Shown here piece after piece: positions 1 to 11,958 of a stretch of DNA of 64,000 nt. Source of the DNA: DATEDA01 sp963789885. Its GTDB lineage: Bacteria > Pseudomonadota > Gammaproteobacteria > Burkholderiales > SG8-39. The translations under genes and the position numbers were made by a program. The stretch lies in contig CAWBNB010000050.1 of the NCBI GenBank assembly GCA_963789885.1, forward strand, positions 434,001-498,000, read 5' to 3'. The first letter of the stretch is position 1. Each line of letters starts with the position of its first letter. The notes under the pieces were generated by a model. That model searched no databases. It saw only the letters and a list, made by a program, of their open reading frames with translations, and had not been told where the DNA came from.

Positions 1-871
1 CGGCGAGGATGAACGCGATCATGCAGTACAGCCGCGTGGCGCCGAGCAGGCTCGTGCGGAAGGTGTCCCAGGTCAGGGAACGCTGCACGGCGGACACGGC
101 GAGCGAGCCTACGACGCCGAACGCGGCCGCCTCGGTCGCGGTCGCGATCCCGGTGTAGATCGATCCGAGCACGAGCAGGATGAGGATCACGACCGGGATC
201 AGGTTGCGCGAGGCGTAGAGCTTCTGCGCGAAGGTCGTCCGCTCGGTAGGAGCCGGGACCTGACCGGGGTTGAGGAGCGCCCAGACCATCACGTAGCCCA
301 TGAACAGCGCCGCCAGCACGATGCCCGGCACGACGCCGGCGATGAAGAGGCGGGCGATCGACACCTCGGCCGAGACACCGTAGACGATCATGATGATCGA
401 AGGCGGGATGAGGAGGCCGAGCGTCCCCGCGCCGGCGAGCGTCCCGATCACCTTGGTGTCGGGATAGCCGCGCGCCGCGAGCTCCGGCAGCGTCATCTTG
501 CCGATCGTGGCGCAGGTGGCCGCCGACGAGCCGGACACGGCGGCGAAGATCGCGCAGCCGATGATGTTCGTGTGGAGCAGCCGGCCGGGCAGGCGCTCCA
601 TCCAGGGCGCGAGCCCGCGGAACATGTCCTCCGAGAGCCGCGTGCGGAACAGGATCTCGCCCATCCAGATGAAGAGCGGCAGCGCGGTGAGGGTCCAGCT
701 CGACGACGAGCCCCAGATCGTCACCGCCATCGCGTCGCCGACCGGACGGGTGGTGAAGAGCTCCATGCCGACGAACGCGACGCCGACGAGCGCGAGACCG
801 ATCCAGACGCCGGTTCCGAGCAGGAGGAAGAGCGCCGCGATGAGCAGCCCGGTGATCGCAAAGTCGCTCAT
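1..871 (-). CDS. dctM: TRAP transporter large permease DctM (3' end outside window)
   Basis: Large membrane subunit of a tripartite ATP-independent periplasmic (TRAP) transporter, which imports dicarboxylates or similar acids using an ion gradient. The first 290 codons are present and the C-terminus lies beyond base 1. The frame opens MSDFAITGLLIAALFLLLG and alternates hydrophobic helices. Around residues 145-205 it carries the family signature GSSAATCATIGKMTLPEL, then AGAGTLGLLIPPS and YGVS. The ATG (871-869) overlaps the dctQ stop as ATGA, so translation is coupled. Gene order dctP-dctQ-dctM is the usual one. Substrate cannot be read from the sequence, but the neighbours (racemase, D-glutamate cyclase family, 5-oxoprolinase) suggest a C5 dicarboxylate or 5-oxoproline-like acid. 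Confidence 0.93.
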   Translation of the reverse strand, partial: MSDFAITGLLIAALFLLLGTGVWIGLALVGVAFVGMELFTTRPVGDAMAVTIWGSSSSWTLTALPLFIWMGEILFRTRLSEDMFRGLAPWMERLPGRLLHTNIIGCAIFAAVSGSSAATCATIGKMTLPELAARGYPDTKVIGTLAGAGTLGLLIPPSIIMIVYGVSAEVSIARLFIAGVVPGIVLAALFMGYVMVWALLNPGQVPAPTERTTFAQKLYASRNLIPVVILILLVLGSIYTGIATATEAAAFGVVGSLAVSAVQRSLTWDTFRTSLLGATRLYCMIAFILA

Positions 872-1380
872 TCGACGTGCGCGGGCTCCTCACCCGCCGC
901 TGCCGGCACCGCACGGCCGCGCAGGACCGCGACCAGCGCGTCGACGAATGCGATGAACAGGATCACGGTTCCGGCCGCCATCGCGAGCTGCGGCATCCAG
1001 AGCGGCGTGGCGTCGTTCGCGGTCGAGATGTCGTTGAACGCCTTCGACTGCCAGGCGAGCCGGACGCTGTAGAAAGCGAGGATCGCGGCGAGCGCTGCCG
1101 CGATCGCGTGGCACCAGATCTCGAGCGCCTTGTGCGCGGCCCGCGGTACGTGGCTGAGCAGCAGCGTCACGCGGATGTGCTCGTTCCGGCGCAGCGTGTA
1201 GGCGAGCGCGAGGAAGCCGGACGCCGCCATGCAGTACCCGGCGTACGCGTCCGTGCCGCGCACGTGGAAATCGAACAGGCGGCCGAGGATCCCGAGCAGC
1301 ACGAACACGAGCGTGCCGATCATGAACACCGCGGCGAGCCAGCCCGCGGCCTCATACAGGCGGTCGAGCCAGGTGCGCAT
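868..1380 (-). CDS. dctQ: TRAP transporter small permease DctQ
   Basis: Small membrane subunit of the TRAP transporter, about 170 residues with four hydrophobic helices, as expected for DctQ. The helices begin around LAAVFMIGTLVFVLLGILGR, YCMAASGFLALAYTL, IAAALAAILAFYSVRLAW and LAMAAGTVILFIAFVDALVA. I chose the ATG at 1380 (MRTWLDRLYE) over one nine codons upstream because a strong GGGAGGAGG lies about ten bases before it (1391-1399). The stop overlaps dctM by four bases. The gene is separated from dctP by a perfect hairpin-forming palindrome, which may lower permease output relative to the binding protein. Confidence 0.9.
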   Translation of the reverse strand: MRTWLDRLYEAAGWLAAVFMIGTLVFVLLGILGRLFDFHVRGTDAYAGYCMAASGFLALAYTLRRNEHIRVTLLLSHVPRAAHKALEIWCHAIAAALAAILAFYSVRLAWQSKAFNDISTANDATPLWMPQLAMAAGTVILFIAFVDALVAVLRGRAVPAAAGEEPAHVE

Positions 1381-1434
1381 CACCCCGCTTCCTCCTCCCC
1401 GAGCCACGAGGGCGCGCGCCGGCGGGTCGCGTCG

Positions 1435-1464
1435 CCCCGGGGCCGCGCCGGCGCGGCCCCGGGG
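1435..1464. repeat. Perfect 30-bp GC palindrome between dctP and dctQ
   Basis: Two exact 15-base arms without a spacer; the left arm reads CCCCGGGGCCGCGCC. In the dctPQM mRNA this would fold into a very stable stem. No T-run follows, so it is not a standard intrinsic terminator. In transporter operons such stems commonly protect the binding-protein mRNA end or partly attenuate the downstream membrane genes; applying that here is inference. Confidence 0.75.
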
Positions 1465-1489
1465 TCGAGTCAGGCGCCGTGCGCCCGAC

Positions 1490-2464
1490 TCACATCTTGC
1501 GGTAAGCGTCGACCACGGCTTTGCCGTCGTTGCCGGCCTTGTCGAGCCACTCCTTCAGCATCGTGTCGCCGACCTTGCCGAGATCGGTTTTCAGCTGCGG
1601 GGAGGGCGGCGCGACGTTCATCCCGTTCTTCTTGAGCTGGTCCAGGTACCAGCCGGTCTTCTCCTCGGAGAGCTTCCAGCCGCGCGTCTCGGCGTCGGCT
1701 GCGGCCTTGAGCACCGCGTCCTGGGTCGCCTTGTCGAGCGCCTCGAACGCCTTCCGGTTCGCGATCACCGCGTTCTTCGGGAGCCACGCCTGGGTATCGT
1801 AGAAGTTCTTCACGTGCTCGAAGATCTTGGTGTCGTAGCCGGTCGCGCCGGAGGAGATCATCGAGTCCATCGCACCGGTCGCGAGCGCCTGCGCAACCTC
1901 GGCGGCCTGGATGGTCACCGGCTGCGCGCCGACGAGCTCGCCGATGCGGGCGGTCTGGGGGCTGTACGAGCGCCACTTGAGGCCCTTCATATCGGCCATG
2001 CTCGCGAGTGCCTTCTTCGAGTAGACGCCCTGCGGCGGCCATGGCACGGTGAAGAGGAGCATCATGCCCTGCGCACCGAGCTTCGCTTCGAGGGCCTTGC
2101 GCGACGCCTTGTACAGCTTCATCGCGTCGCCGTAGCTGGTGGCGAGGAACGGCACACCGTCGAGGCCGTAGAGCGGGTCCTCGTTGGAGAAGTTGACGAG
2201 CAGGATCTCGCCGGCCTGCGCCTGGCCGCCCTGGACCGCGCGCTTGATCTCGGGCGCCTTGAAGAGCGAAGCGTTCGCGTGAACGGTGATCGCGAGCTTT
2301 CCCCCGGAGGCTTTGGCGACGTCGTTCGCGAACTGCTGGATGTTCTCGGTGTGGAAGTTCGTCGCGGGATACGCGGTGGGCAGGTCCCACTTCGTCTGTG
2401 CCTGCGCGGCGCCGAGAACGACGGCGAGCGCGGTGGCGACGAGCAGCTGGTTGGGTTTCGTCAC
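1490..2464 (-). CDS. dctP: TRAP transporter solute-binding protein DctP
   Basis: Periplasmic receptor that captures the substrate for the DctQM membrane pair. The start is GTG at 2464 (VTKPNQLLVATALAVVLGAA), preceded by GAGGAGG, giving 324 residues. An ATG 18 codons upstream would precede the signal peptide with an unlikely extension. The N-terminus is a clear signal peptide cleaved near AAQAQ. The mature protein follows the DctP fold: FHTENIQQFANDVAKASGGK, the YGLDGVPFLATSY stretch, and PQTARIGELVGAQPVTIQAA, which carries the conserved region that binds the substrate carboxylate. Length is typical. It is first in an operon with dctQ and dctM. The ligand is unknown; context favours a C4-C5 acidic compound. 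Confidence 0.93.
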   Translation of the reverse strand: MTKPNQLLVATALAVVLGAAQAQTKWDLPTAYPATNFHTENIQQFANDVAKASGGKLAITVHANASLFKAPEIKRAVQGGQAQAGEILLVNFSNEDPLYGLDGVPFLATSYGDAMKLYKASRKALEAKLGAQGMMLLFTVPWPPQGVYSKKALASMADMKGLKWRSYSPQTARIGELVGAQPVTIQAAEVAQALATGAMDSMISSGATGYDTKIFEHVKNFYDTQAWLPKNAVIANRKAFEALDKATQDAVLKAAADAETRGWKLSEEKTGWYLDQLKKNGMNVAPPSPQLKTDLGKVGDTMLKEWLDKAGNDGKAVVDAYRKM

Positions 2465-2489
2465 TTGGGCCTCCTCGAAAGTGCGTGGT

Positions 2490-2518
2490 AGGTTAGCGAA
2501 AATCCCCAGCCGGCACAA
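2490..2518 (-). promoter_or_regulatory. Probable sigma-70 promoter of dctPQM
   Basis: On the minus strand TTGTGC (2518-2513) and TAACCT (2495-2490) are spaced 17 bases apart and lie about 26 bases upstream of the dctP GTG. Both boxes are imperfect and this is a visual match only. Confidence 0.4.
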
Positions 2519-2553
2519 CGCTGTAACATCGCGGCGTTCCTCGCGCCGATACG

Positions 2554-3273
2554 GTGTGCAACGTGATCGCGAACGCCGACGGCACGCCCGTCCTCGGCAT
2601 CCTGATGCTCGACACGCGCTTCCCGCGGATCGCCGGCGACGCCGGGAACCCCTCCACCTGGCCGTTCCCCACCCGCATCGCGGTGGTGCAGGGCGCCTCG
2701 CCGCAGCGCGTCGTGGCGGGCCGCGCCGCGGGGTTGACGGACGCGTTCGTGGCGAGCGGTCGCGACCTCGCCGCCGCCGGCGCGACGGCGCTGATCACGA
2801 CCTGCGGCTTCCTCGTCCTGCAGCAGCGCGAGCTCGCCGCCCGGCTGCCGGTTCCGTTCGCCGCTTCCAGCTTGCTGCAGCTCCCCGTGCTCGAGCGCGC
2901 GCTCCCCTCGGGCAAGCGGCCCGGTGTGATCACGATAGCCGCCGCTTCGCTCACCCGCGCGCACCTGCTCGCTGCAGGCGCGGACCCGGACACGCCGGTG
3001 GTCGGCGTCGACCCGGCGGGCGAATTCGCTCAGGCGATCCTCGGCGACCGCGCAACCCTCAATGTCGAGGCCGTCGAGCAGGAGGTTTTGGCGGCAGGCG
3101 AGCGGCTCCTCGCGATCCACCCCGAAGTGGGTGCGATCGTCCTCGAGTGCGCCAATATGCCGCCCTACGCGCGCGCCCTGTCTGCGCGTCTCGGCCTGCC
3201 GGTGCACGACATGGTGAGCTTCGGGCGCTGGTTCTACTCTGGCCTGCACCCGGCCGCGTTCGCTCGCGACTGA
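2554..3273 (+). CDS. Aspartate/glutamate racemase family protein
   Basis: Protein of 239 residues resembling the Asp/Glu/hydantoin racemase superfamily. These cofactor-independent enzymes use two cysteines to invert or decarboxylate alpha-amino or related acids. Candidate catalytic cysteines sit in LITTCGFLVLQQ (about residue 90) and IVLECANMPPYA (about residue 202), the expected spacing for the two half-domains. An in-frame TAA at 2524 limits the start; GTG at 2554 is the longest choice and GTG at 2563 is possible. No strong ribosome site is seen. The gene is divergent from dctPQM and convergent with the FAD oxidase. Substrate is not determined; maleate isomerase or arylmalonate decarboxylase relatives have the same fold. 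Confidence 0.72.
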   Translation: MCNVIANADGTPVLGILMLDTRFPRIAGDAGNPSTWPFPTRIAVVQGASPQRVVAGRAAGLTDAFVASGRDLAAAGATALITTCGFLVLQQRELAARLPVPFAASSLLQLPVLERALPSGKRPGVITIAAASLTRAHLLAAGADPDTPVVGVDPAGEFAQAILGDRATLNVEAVEQEVLAAGERLLAIHPEVGAIVLECANMPPYARALSARLGLPVHDMVSFGRWFYSGLHPAAFARD

Positions 3274-3276
3274 CGA

Positions 3277-4380
3277 CTAGCTCGAGAGCACCTCGCGGAC
3301 GCGCTCGGCGATCGCGAGCGCGCAGGTGAGTCCGGGCGACTCGATCCCGAAGAGGTTCGCCAGGCCCGGCACGCCGTGCTCGCGCGGGCCCTGCACGACG
3401 AAGTCCGCCGCCTTGTCCTTCGGACCCACGATCTTCGGGCGGATGCCCGAATACCCGGGTGCGAGCCGCCCGTCCTGGAGCCCGGGCCAGTACTCGCGGA
3501 TGGCGGCGTAGAAGCTGTCGGCGCGGCGCGGATCGACGTCGTAACCGATCTCGTCGATCCACTCCACGTCGGGGCCGAAGCGCGCCTGCCCGCCGAGGTC
3601 GATCGTGATGTGCACCCCGAGGCCGGCTTCGTTCGGCATCGGGTAGACGAGCCGCGAGAACGGCGACTTGCCGACGAGCGAGTAGTAGTTGCCCTTGGCG
3701 TAATAGGTCGGCGGCACGTGCGCGCGCGGGAAGCCCTCGAGCGAGGCGGCGACGTGCTGCGCGTGGAGCCCGCCGGAGTTCACCACCGTCCGGGCCAGCA
3801 CGCGCAGCGGTTCGTCGCCGCCGGTCGCGATCTCTATACCGTCGTCGCGCACCGCGCCGCCGGCGACCGGGCTCTTGAAGGCGACCATCGCGCCGCGGGA
3901 CTCCGCATCGCCCTGGAGCGCGAGCATGAAGGCGTGGCTGTCGACGACCCCGGTCGAGGGCGAGAGGTACGCCGCGACGCAACGCAGCTCCGGCTCGAGC
4001 GCGCGCGCTTCGGCGGCGGTGAGCGGCCGCAGGTCGGTCACGCCGTTCGCCTCGGCCTGTTGCCGGATCGCGTGCAGCTTCGGGAGCTGGTTTTCCGCGG
4101 TTGCGACGAGCAGCTTGCCGCAGCGCCGGTAGGGAATGCCGCGCTCGTCGCAGTAGCGATAGAGCGCGTGCTTGCCCGCGACGCAGAATCGCGCCTTGAG
4201 CGAGCCGGGCGGATAGTAGATGCCGGCGTGGATGACCTCGGAGTTGCGCGAGCTCGTTTCGGTGCCGATCGAGTCGGCCGCTTCGAGCACCACCACCTCG
4301 CGCCCGGCGAGCGCGAGCACGCGCGCCACCGCGAGGCCGACGACGCCGGCGCCGATCACGACCGCGTCCAGATGTTCCAT
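3277..4380 (-). CDS. FAD-dependent oxidoreductase, L-2-hydroxyglutarate oxidase-like
   Basis: A 367-residue DAO-type flavoprotein. The Rossmann motif GAGVVG (residues 10-15) and the acidic end of beta-2 (VVVLEAADSIGTETSSRNS) bind FAD. NSEVIHAGIYYPPGSLKARFC matches the LhgO/L-2-hydroxyglutarate dehydrogenase and GlpD-like group, and GLAVARVLALAGREVVVLE is typical of it. LhgO oxidises L-2-hydroxyglutarate to 2-oxoglutarate and passes electrons to the quinone pool. The C-terminus (GLANLFGIESPGLTCALAIA) is also as expected. It lies between a racemase-family gene and a D-glutamate cyclase-family gene, consistent with five-carbon dicarboxylate metabolism. Exact substrate is inferred from family resemblance only. 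Confidence 0.8.
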   Translation of the reverse strand: MEHLDAVVIGAGVVGLAVARVLALAGREVVVLEAADSIGTETSSRNSEVIHAGIYYPPGSLKARFCVAGKHALYRYCDERGIPYRRCGKLLVATAENQLPKLHAIRQQAEANGVTDLRPLTAAEARALEPELRCVAAYLSPSTGVVDSHAFMLALQGDAESRGAMVAFKSPVAGGAVRDDGIEIATGGDEPLRVLARTVVNSGGLHAQHVAASLEGFPRAHVPPTYYAKGNYYSLVGKSPFSRLVYPMPNEAGLGVHITIDLGGQARFGPDVEWIDEIGYDVDPRRADSFYAAIREYWPGLQDGRLAPGYSGIRPKIVGPKDKAADFVVQGPREHGVPGLANLFGIESPGLTCALAIAERVREVLSS

Positions 4381-4402
4381 GCTTGGATTGTAGCCGCGCC
4401 GC

Positions 4403-4408
4403 TATAAT
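4403..4408 (+). promoter_or_regulatory. Candidate -10 box upstream of the DUF1445 gene
   Basis: A perfect TATAAT stands 33 bases before the ATG at 4442, in the gap between divergent genes. It is conspicuous in such GC-rich DNA. No convincing -35 hexamer is seen at 16-18 bases spacing. Confidence 0.45.
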
Positions 4409-4441
4409 CACCCGCTCCACTCTGCGCTCGCGCACTCCTCA

Positions 4442-5236
4442 ATGAACGCCAGCGATCTCCTCTCGTCCCCGCAAGCGGCGCGCGGCGCCGCGCGGTCGGG
4501 CGAGCTCAAGGGCACCACCGCCGGCGTCGCCTACGGCTTCGTCCAGGGCAACGTCGCGATCCTGCCGCGCGACTGGGCCGGCGAGTTCGAGCGCTTCTGC
4601 CAGCGCAACCCCAAGCCGTGCCCGGTGCTCGCGATCGGCGATCCCGGCGATCCGCGCTTGCCCACGCTCGGTACCGACGTCGACATCCGCACCGACTGCC
4701 CGCGCTACCGCGTGTTCGAGAACGGCAAGTGCGTCGACGAGCCGCACGACGTCCAGCGCTGGTGGCGTGACGACCTCGTCGCGTTCGTGCTGGGCTGCTC
4801 GTTCTCGTTCGAGCAGGCGCTGCTCGAGGCGGGCGTGCCGCTGCGGCACATCCAGCAGGGCAAGAACGTCGCGATGTGGCGAACCAGCATCCCGACCACG
4901 CCGGCGGGCCGCTTCCACGGCCCGCTGGTGGTGTCGATGCGGCCGTTCAGGCCGGCCGACGCGATCCGCGCGATCCAGATCACGTCGCGGTTTCCCAGCG
5001 TCCACGGCGCCCCGGTCCACATCGGCGTGCCGGAGGCGATCGGGATCCGCGATCTCGCGCAGCCCGATTGGGGCGACGCGATCGAGGTGAAGCCAGACGA
5101 GCTGCCGGTCTTCTGGGCCTGCGGCGTGACGCCGCAGGCGGTCGTGCAGGCGGCGAACGTGCCGTTCTGCATCACGCACTTCCCGGGGTCGATGCTCGTT
5201 ACCGACCTCCGGAACGCCGAGCTCGCGGTTCTTTAG
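4442..5236 (+). CDS. D-glutamate cyclase family / putative hydro-lyase (DUF1445)
   Basis: A 264-residue member of the DUF1445 (UPF0317, YcsI) family, full length. Recognisable blocks are GTTAGVAYGFVQGNVAILP, DVDIRTDCPRYRVFENG, FVLGCSFSFEQALLEAGVPL and the C-terminal FWACGVTPQAVVQAA followed by ITHFPGSMLVTD. The mammalian relative DGLUCY turns D-glutamate into 5-oxo-D-proline. In Bacillus the ycsI gene lies in the pxpABC 5-oxoprolinase operon. Here it is followed within 90 bases by a fused 5-oxoprolinase on the same strand, so an oxoproline/D-glutamate role is a good inference. A short imperfect stem (about 5247-5274) lies between the two genes. Confidence 0.85.
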   Translation: MNASDLLSSPQAARGAARSGELKGTTAGVAYGFVQGNVAILPRDWAGEFERFCQRNPKPCPVLAIGDPGDPRLPTLGTDVDIRTDCPRYRVFENGKCVDEPHDVQRWWRDDLVAFVLGCSFSFEQALLEAGVPLRHIQQGKNVAMWRTSIPTTPAGRFHGPLVVSMRPFRPADAIRAIQITSRFPSVHGAPVHIGVPEAIGIRDLAQPDWGDAIEVKPDELPVFWACGVTPQAVVQAANVPFCITHFPGSMLVTDLRNAELAVL

Positions 5237-5325
5237 CGCTCACGGGAGGATGAGGATGACCATGTGCTGATGGTCCTCCCTGAGATCGCGCTGTGGCTGC
5301 CGCGGGTCGCGATGCAGGGGAGCCG

Positions 5326-8961
<3,636 letters not shown>

Positions 8962-9092
8962 CGCTGCAACTCCCGGCGCGGAAAGGCATAAACTGCCGAG
9001 CCGGGGCACTTTTGCACGACCCCGGGCAGGGCCGCGATGCTACGATTGCGGGCCCCCAGAGACACACCCGACATCGATTCCTCCGCTACCGC

Positions 9093-11861
9093 ATGGATAG
9101 AAGAACGGTTCTCACCAAGACCGCCAAGGGTCTAATGGAAGTCACCGGCAAGACGAGCCTGCTGCCGCGCGATCTCCGCAACGTCCTCTCGCAGGTCGAC
9201 GGCAAGGCCACCGTCGGCGACCTGCACCAGAAGCTCGACAAGTACACCGAAACCAAGCTCCTCGACACGCTCGCCAAGCTGTCGAAGGACGGATTCGTGC
9301 GCGAGTTCGTGTCGGCGCCGGCGAGCATCTCGCCGCCGTCGCAGGTGCCGATCGTCCAGGAGGACATGGACCTCGACTTCACCGCGCTGATGAGCAAGCC
9401 GCCGAACAAGGCGGAGGTGAGCGCGCAGACCAAGGCCGAGTTCGAGGACGTCGCTCGCCAGGTCGCGCAGGCGCGCGCGCGGCAGGAGGCCGACGCGAAG
9501 GCGCGGGCGGATGCCGACGCGCGGGGGAAGGCGGAAGCCGAGGCGAGGGCGCGTGCGGAGGCCGAGGCGCGCGCGAAGCGCGAAGCTGAAGAGCGGGCGA
9601 AGCGCGAGGCGGCGGAGCGCGCGGCGAAGGAGGCCGCCGAGAAGGCGCGCCGCGAGGCCGAGGAGCGGGCGAAGCGCGAAACAGAGGAGCGCGCCCGCAA
9701 GGAAGCCGAGGCGCAGGCGAAGGCCGACGCCGAAGCGCGCGCGAAGCGCGAAGCCGACGAGAAAGCGAAGCGCGAGGCCGAGGAGCGGTCGCGCAAGGAG
9801 GCCGAGGCGCGGGCGAAGGCCGACGCCGAAGCGCGCGCGAAGCGCGAAGCCGACGAGAAAGCGAAGCGCGAGGCCGACGAGAAAGCGAAGCGCGAAGCCG
9901 AGGAGCGGTCGCGCAAGGAGGCCGACGCGCGGGCGAAGGCCGACGCCGAAGCGCGCGCGAAGCGCGAAGCCGACGAGAAAGCGAAGCGCGAAGCCGAGGA
10001 ACGGTCGCGCAGGGAAGCCGACGCGCGGGCCAAGGCCGACGCCGAGACGCGCGCGAAGCGCGAAGCCGAGGAGAAGGCGCGGCGCGACGTCGAGGAGAAG
10101 GCGAAGCGCGAGGCCGACGAGCGCGGCCGCCGCGAAGCCGAGGAGCGCGCGCGGCGGGAGTCGGAGGAGCGGGCGCGGCGCGAGAGCGAGGAGCGGGCGC
10201 AGCGGGAGCAGGAGGAGCGGATCCGCCGCGAGCTCGAGGACCGCGTGCGCCAGGCCGAGGACCAGGCGCGGCGCGAGGCCGAGGAGCGGGCGAAGCGCGA
10301 TGCGGCGGAGCGGGCGAAGCGCGATGCGGCGGAGCGCGAGCGTCGCGAGGCCGAGGAGCGCGCGGCGCGCGAGGCGGAGGAACGGTCGCGGCGCGAGGCG
10401 GACGAGCGGGCGCGGCGCGAAGCCGCGGAACAGTCGCAGCGCGAGGCCGAGGAGGCCGCGCGGCGCAAGGACGAGGAGGCCCGCGCGCGGCGCGAGACCG
10501 AGAAGCAGGCGCGGGAGGAGGACAAGGCGCGCGCCAAGGCCGACGCCGAGGCGGCGGCGCGCGCGCGGCGCGACGAGCGCGCACGCGAGAAGGCAGACGC
10601 CGAGGATCGCGCGCGCGAGAAGCGCAAGGAGCAGGAAAAGGACGCGGCGCAGGTCGCCGCGCGCCTGGAGAAGATCCGCGCCGGCAAGACCGGCGGCGGC
10701 ATCGGCAAGTTCCTCGGGATCGGGCTCGCGGTGCTGGTGGTCGCGGGGCTCGTCTATCTGCAGTTCTTCATGCCGCTCGACATCGCGCAGTACGAGCGGC
10801 TCGCGTCCGCCCAGCTCGGCCAGCCGGTGAAGATCCGCAGCGGGCGCATCTCGATCCTGCCGTCGCCCTCGATCCGGCTCGAGAACGTCACGGTCGGCGG
10901 CAACGGCAACGTGAAGATCGCGGTGGCGAGCGCCCATCCGGACTTCGCCTCGGTGATCGGCGGGAACCCGCAGCTCAAGTCGCTCGACCTGGAGGGCGTG
11001 ACGCTCGATGCCGCCGGCCTCGCGGGCGTGCTCTTCGGCCGGGGCACGAGCACGGCGCTCGGGCTCGAGCGCGTGCAGGCGACCGGGGTGAAGATCGCCG
11101 TGCCCGGGGTGACGCTGCCGGAGCTCGAAGCGACGGCGATCCTGCTGCCCGACGGGAGCGTGCAGAAGATCGTGGTCAACAACCCGAACAAGACGATCAC
11201 GGCGGAGATCCTGCCGCAGAGCGGCAAGGCGTTGGTCGAACTGACGGTCGCCAACCCGGATGCGCTGCTCGGCCTGCCGTTCGAGGTCGAGACCCTGACC
11301 GCCAAGGGCGTCGCGACGGCGACCGAATTCGCGGCCTCGGAGTTCGACGCGCGCCTCCTCGACGGCAGCACCCGCGGCAAGGGAACGCTCCGGTGGCCGG
11401 GTCCGCTCGGGTTCGACGGCAATTTCGAGCTGCGGCAGGTGGACGCGAAGCGCATCACGCCGATCCTCGTCGGGCGCCTCCACGGCACCGGCGTGCTTGC
11501 GGCCCACGGCGAATCGCTTGACAAGCTCGGCACGGGGGCGCGCGTCGACGGCAACTTCACGGTGTCCAAGGGGCAGATCACCGGCGTCGACCTCGCGCGC
11601 ACGCTGCAATCGGGCAAGAGCGTCGGCGGCATCACGCCGTTCAACGAGATGACCGCGCAGGCGCAGCTCGACAAGGGCCAGCTCGCGCTCCGCGGCGTGA
11701 GGATCGACGCCGGCGCGCTCTCCGCGAACGGGGCGATCGACGTGGAGGGCGGCAAGTCGCTCTCCGGGCGTTTCGCGGCCGATCTGAAGACGCCGGGCGG
11801 CGTGGTGCGCGCGACGCTGCAGGTCTCCGGCACCCCGAGCCAGCTCGCGATCAAGCGCTGA
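9093..11861 (+). CDS. AsmA-like membrane protein with long charged helical arm
   Basis: A 922-residue protein in four parts. Residues 1-75 form a small mixed helical domain with a winged-helix look (TSLLPRDLRNVLSQVDGKAT, LLDTLAKLSKDGFV). Residues about 125-530 are almost only A, E, R, K and D in eight-residue repeats such as AKREADEK, AKREAEER and AKADAEAR. Residues 540-562 are a single membrane helix (FLGIGLAVLVVAGLVYLQFF). The rest, about 360 residues, is AsmA-like: RLASAQLGQPVKIRSGRISI, LKSLDLEGVTL, and repeated filament-type beta segments to the end. By the positive-inside rule the arm would be cytoplasmic and the AsmA part periplasmic. AsmA-type proteins act in envelope lipid transport or outer-membrane homeostasis. 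The role of the arm is unknown. Start ATG has no strong ribosome site. Confidence 0.85.
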   Translation: MDRRTVLTKTAKGLMEVTGKTSLLPRDLRNVLSQVDGKATVGDLHQKLDKYTETKLLDTLAKLSKDGFVREFVSAPASISPPSQVPIVQEDMDLDFTALMSKPPNKAEVSAQTKAEFEDVARQVAQARARQEADAKARADADARGKAEAEARARAEAEARAKREAEERAKREAAERAAKEAAEKARREAEERAKRETEERARKEAEAQAKADAEARAKREADEKAKREAEERSRKEAEARAKADAEARAKREADEKAKREADEKAKREAEERSRKEADARAKADAEARAKREADEKAKREAEERSRREADARAKADAETRAKREAEEKARRDVEEKAKREADERGRREAEERARRESEERARRESEERAQREQEERIRRELEDRVRQAEDQARREAEERAKRDAAERAKRDAAERERREAEERAAREAEERSRREADERARREAAEQSQREAEEAARRKDEEARARRETEKQAREEDKARAKADAEAAARARRDERAREKADAEDRAREKRKEQEKDAAQVAARLEKIRAGKTGGGIGKFLGIGLAVLVVAGLVYLQFFMPLDIAQYERLASAQLGQPVKIRSGRISILPSPSIRLENVTVGGNGNVKIAVASAHPDFASVIGGNPQLKSLDLEGVTLDAAGLAGVLFGRGTSTALGLERVQATGVKIAVPGVTLPELEATAILLPDGSVQKIVVNNPNKTITAEILPQSGKALVELTVANPDALLGLPFEVETLTAKGVATATEFAASEFDARLLDGSTRGKGTLRWPGPLGFDGNFELRQVDAKRITPILVGRLHGTGVLAAHGESLDKLGTGARVDGNFTVSKGQITGVDLARTLQSGKSVGGITPFNEMTAQAQLDKGQLALRGVRIDAGALSANGAIDVEGGKSLSGRFAADLKTPGGVVRATLQVSGTPSQLAIKR
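9721..10056 (+). repeat. Tandem 96/120/96-bp coding repeats in the helical arm
   Basis: The 24-base word starting AGGCCGACGCCGAAGCGCGC recurs at 9721, 9817 and 9937, with a variant at 10033, giving units of 96, 120 and 96 bases. The 120-base unit is the 96-base unit plus one 24-base octad (ADEKAKRE). The units differ at only a few positions, which points to recent duplication by slippage or unequal crossing over and makes the region liable to length change or misassembly. Confidence 0.9.
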
Positions 11862-11930
11862 CCGGCCGCCGCGGGGCCGGCGCGCAGGCGCGCACGTCGC
11901 CTGCCCATAGGCGTACCCGGCGCGCGCCGG

Positions 11931-11936
11931 TATAAT
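11931..11936 (+). promoter_or_regulatory. Candidate -10 box of purL
   Basis: TATAAT in the context GGTATAATCCGCG, 23 bases before the purL ATG. This context is frequent before housekeeping genes in betaproteobacteria. No good -35 is visible. A PurR-type operator was not recognised. Confidence 0.5.
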
Positions 11937-11958
11937 CCGCGCTAACCGCCGCGTCCTG

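Noticed and set aside
1435..1464. Intrinsic terminator after dctP
   Set aside because: The stem is perfect but there is no T-run after it, and dctQM downstream would lose expression. A stabilising or attenuating stem is more likely.
9721..10056. Direct repeats considered as a CRISPR array or minisatellite
   Set aside because: The units have no unique spacers, abut each other, and keep a protein frame of eight-residue units, so they are coding repeats.
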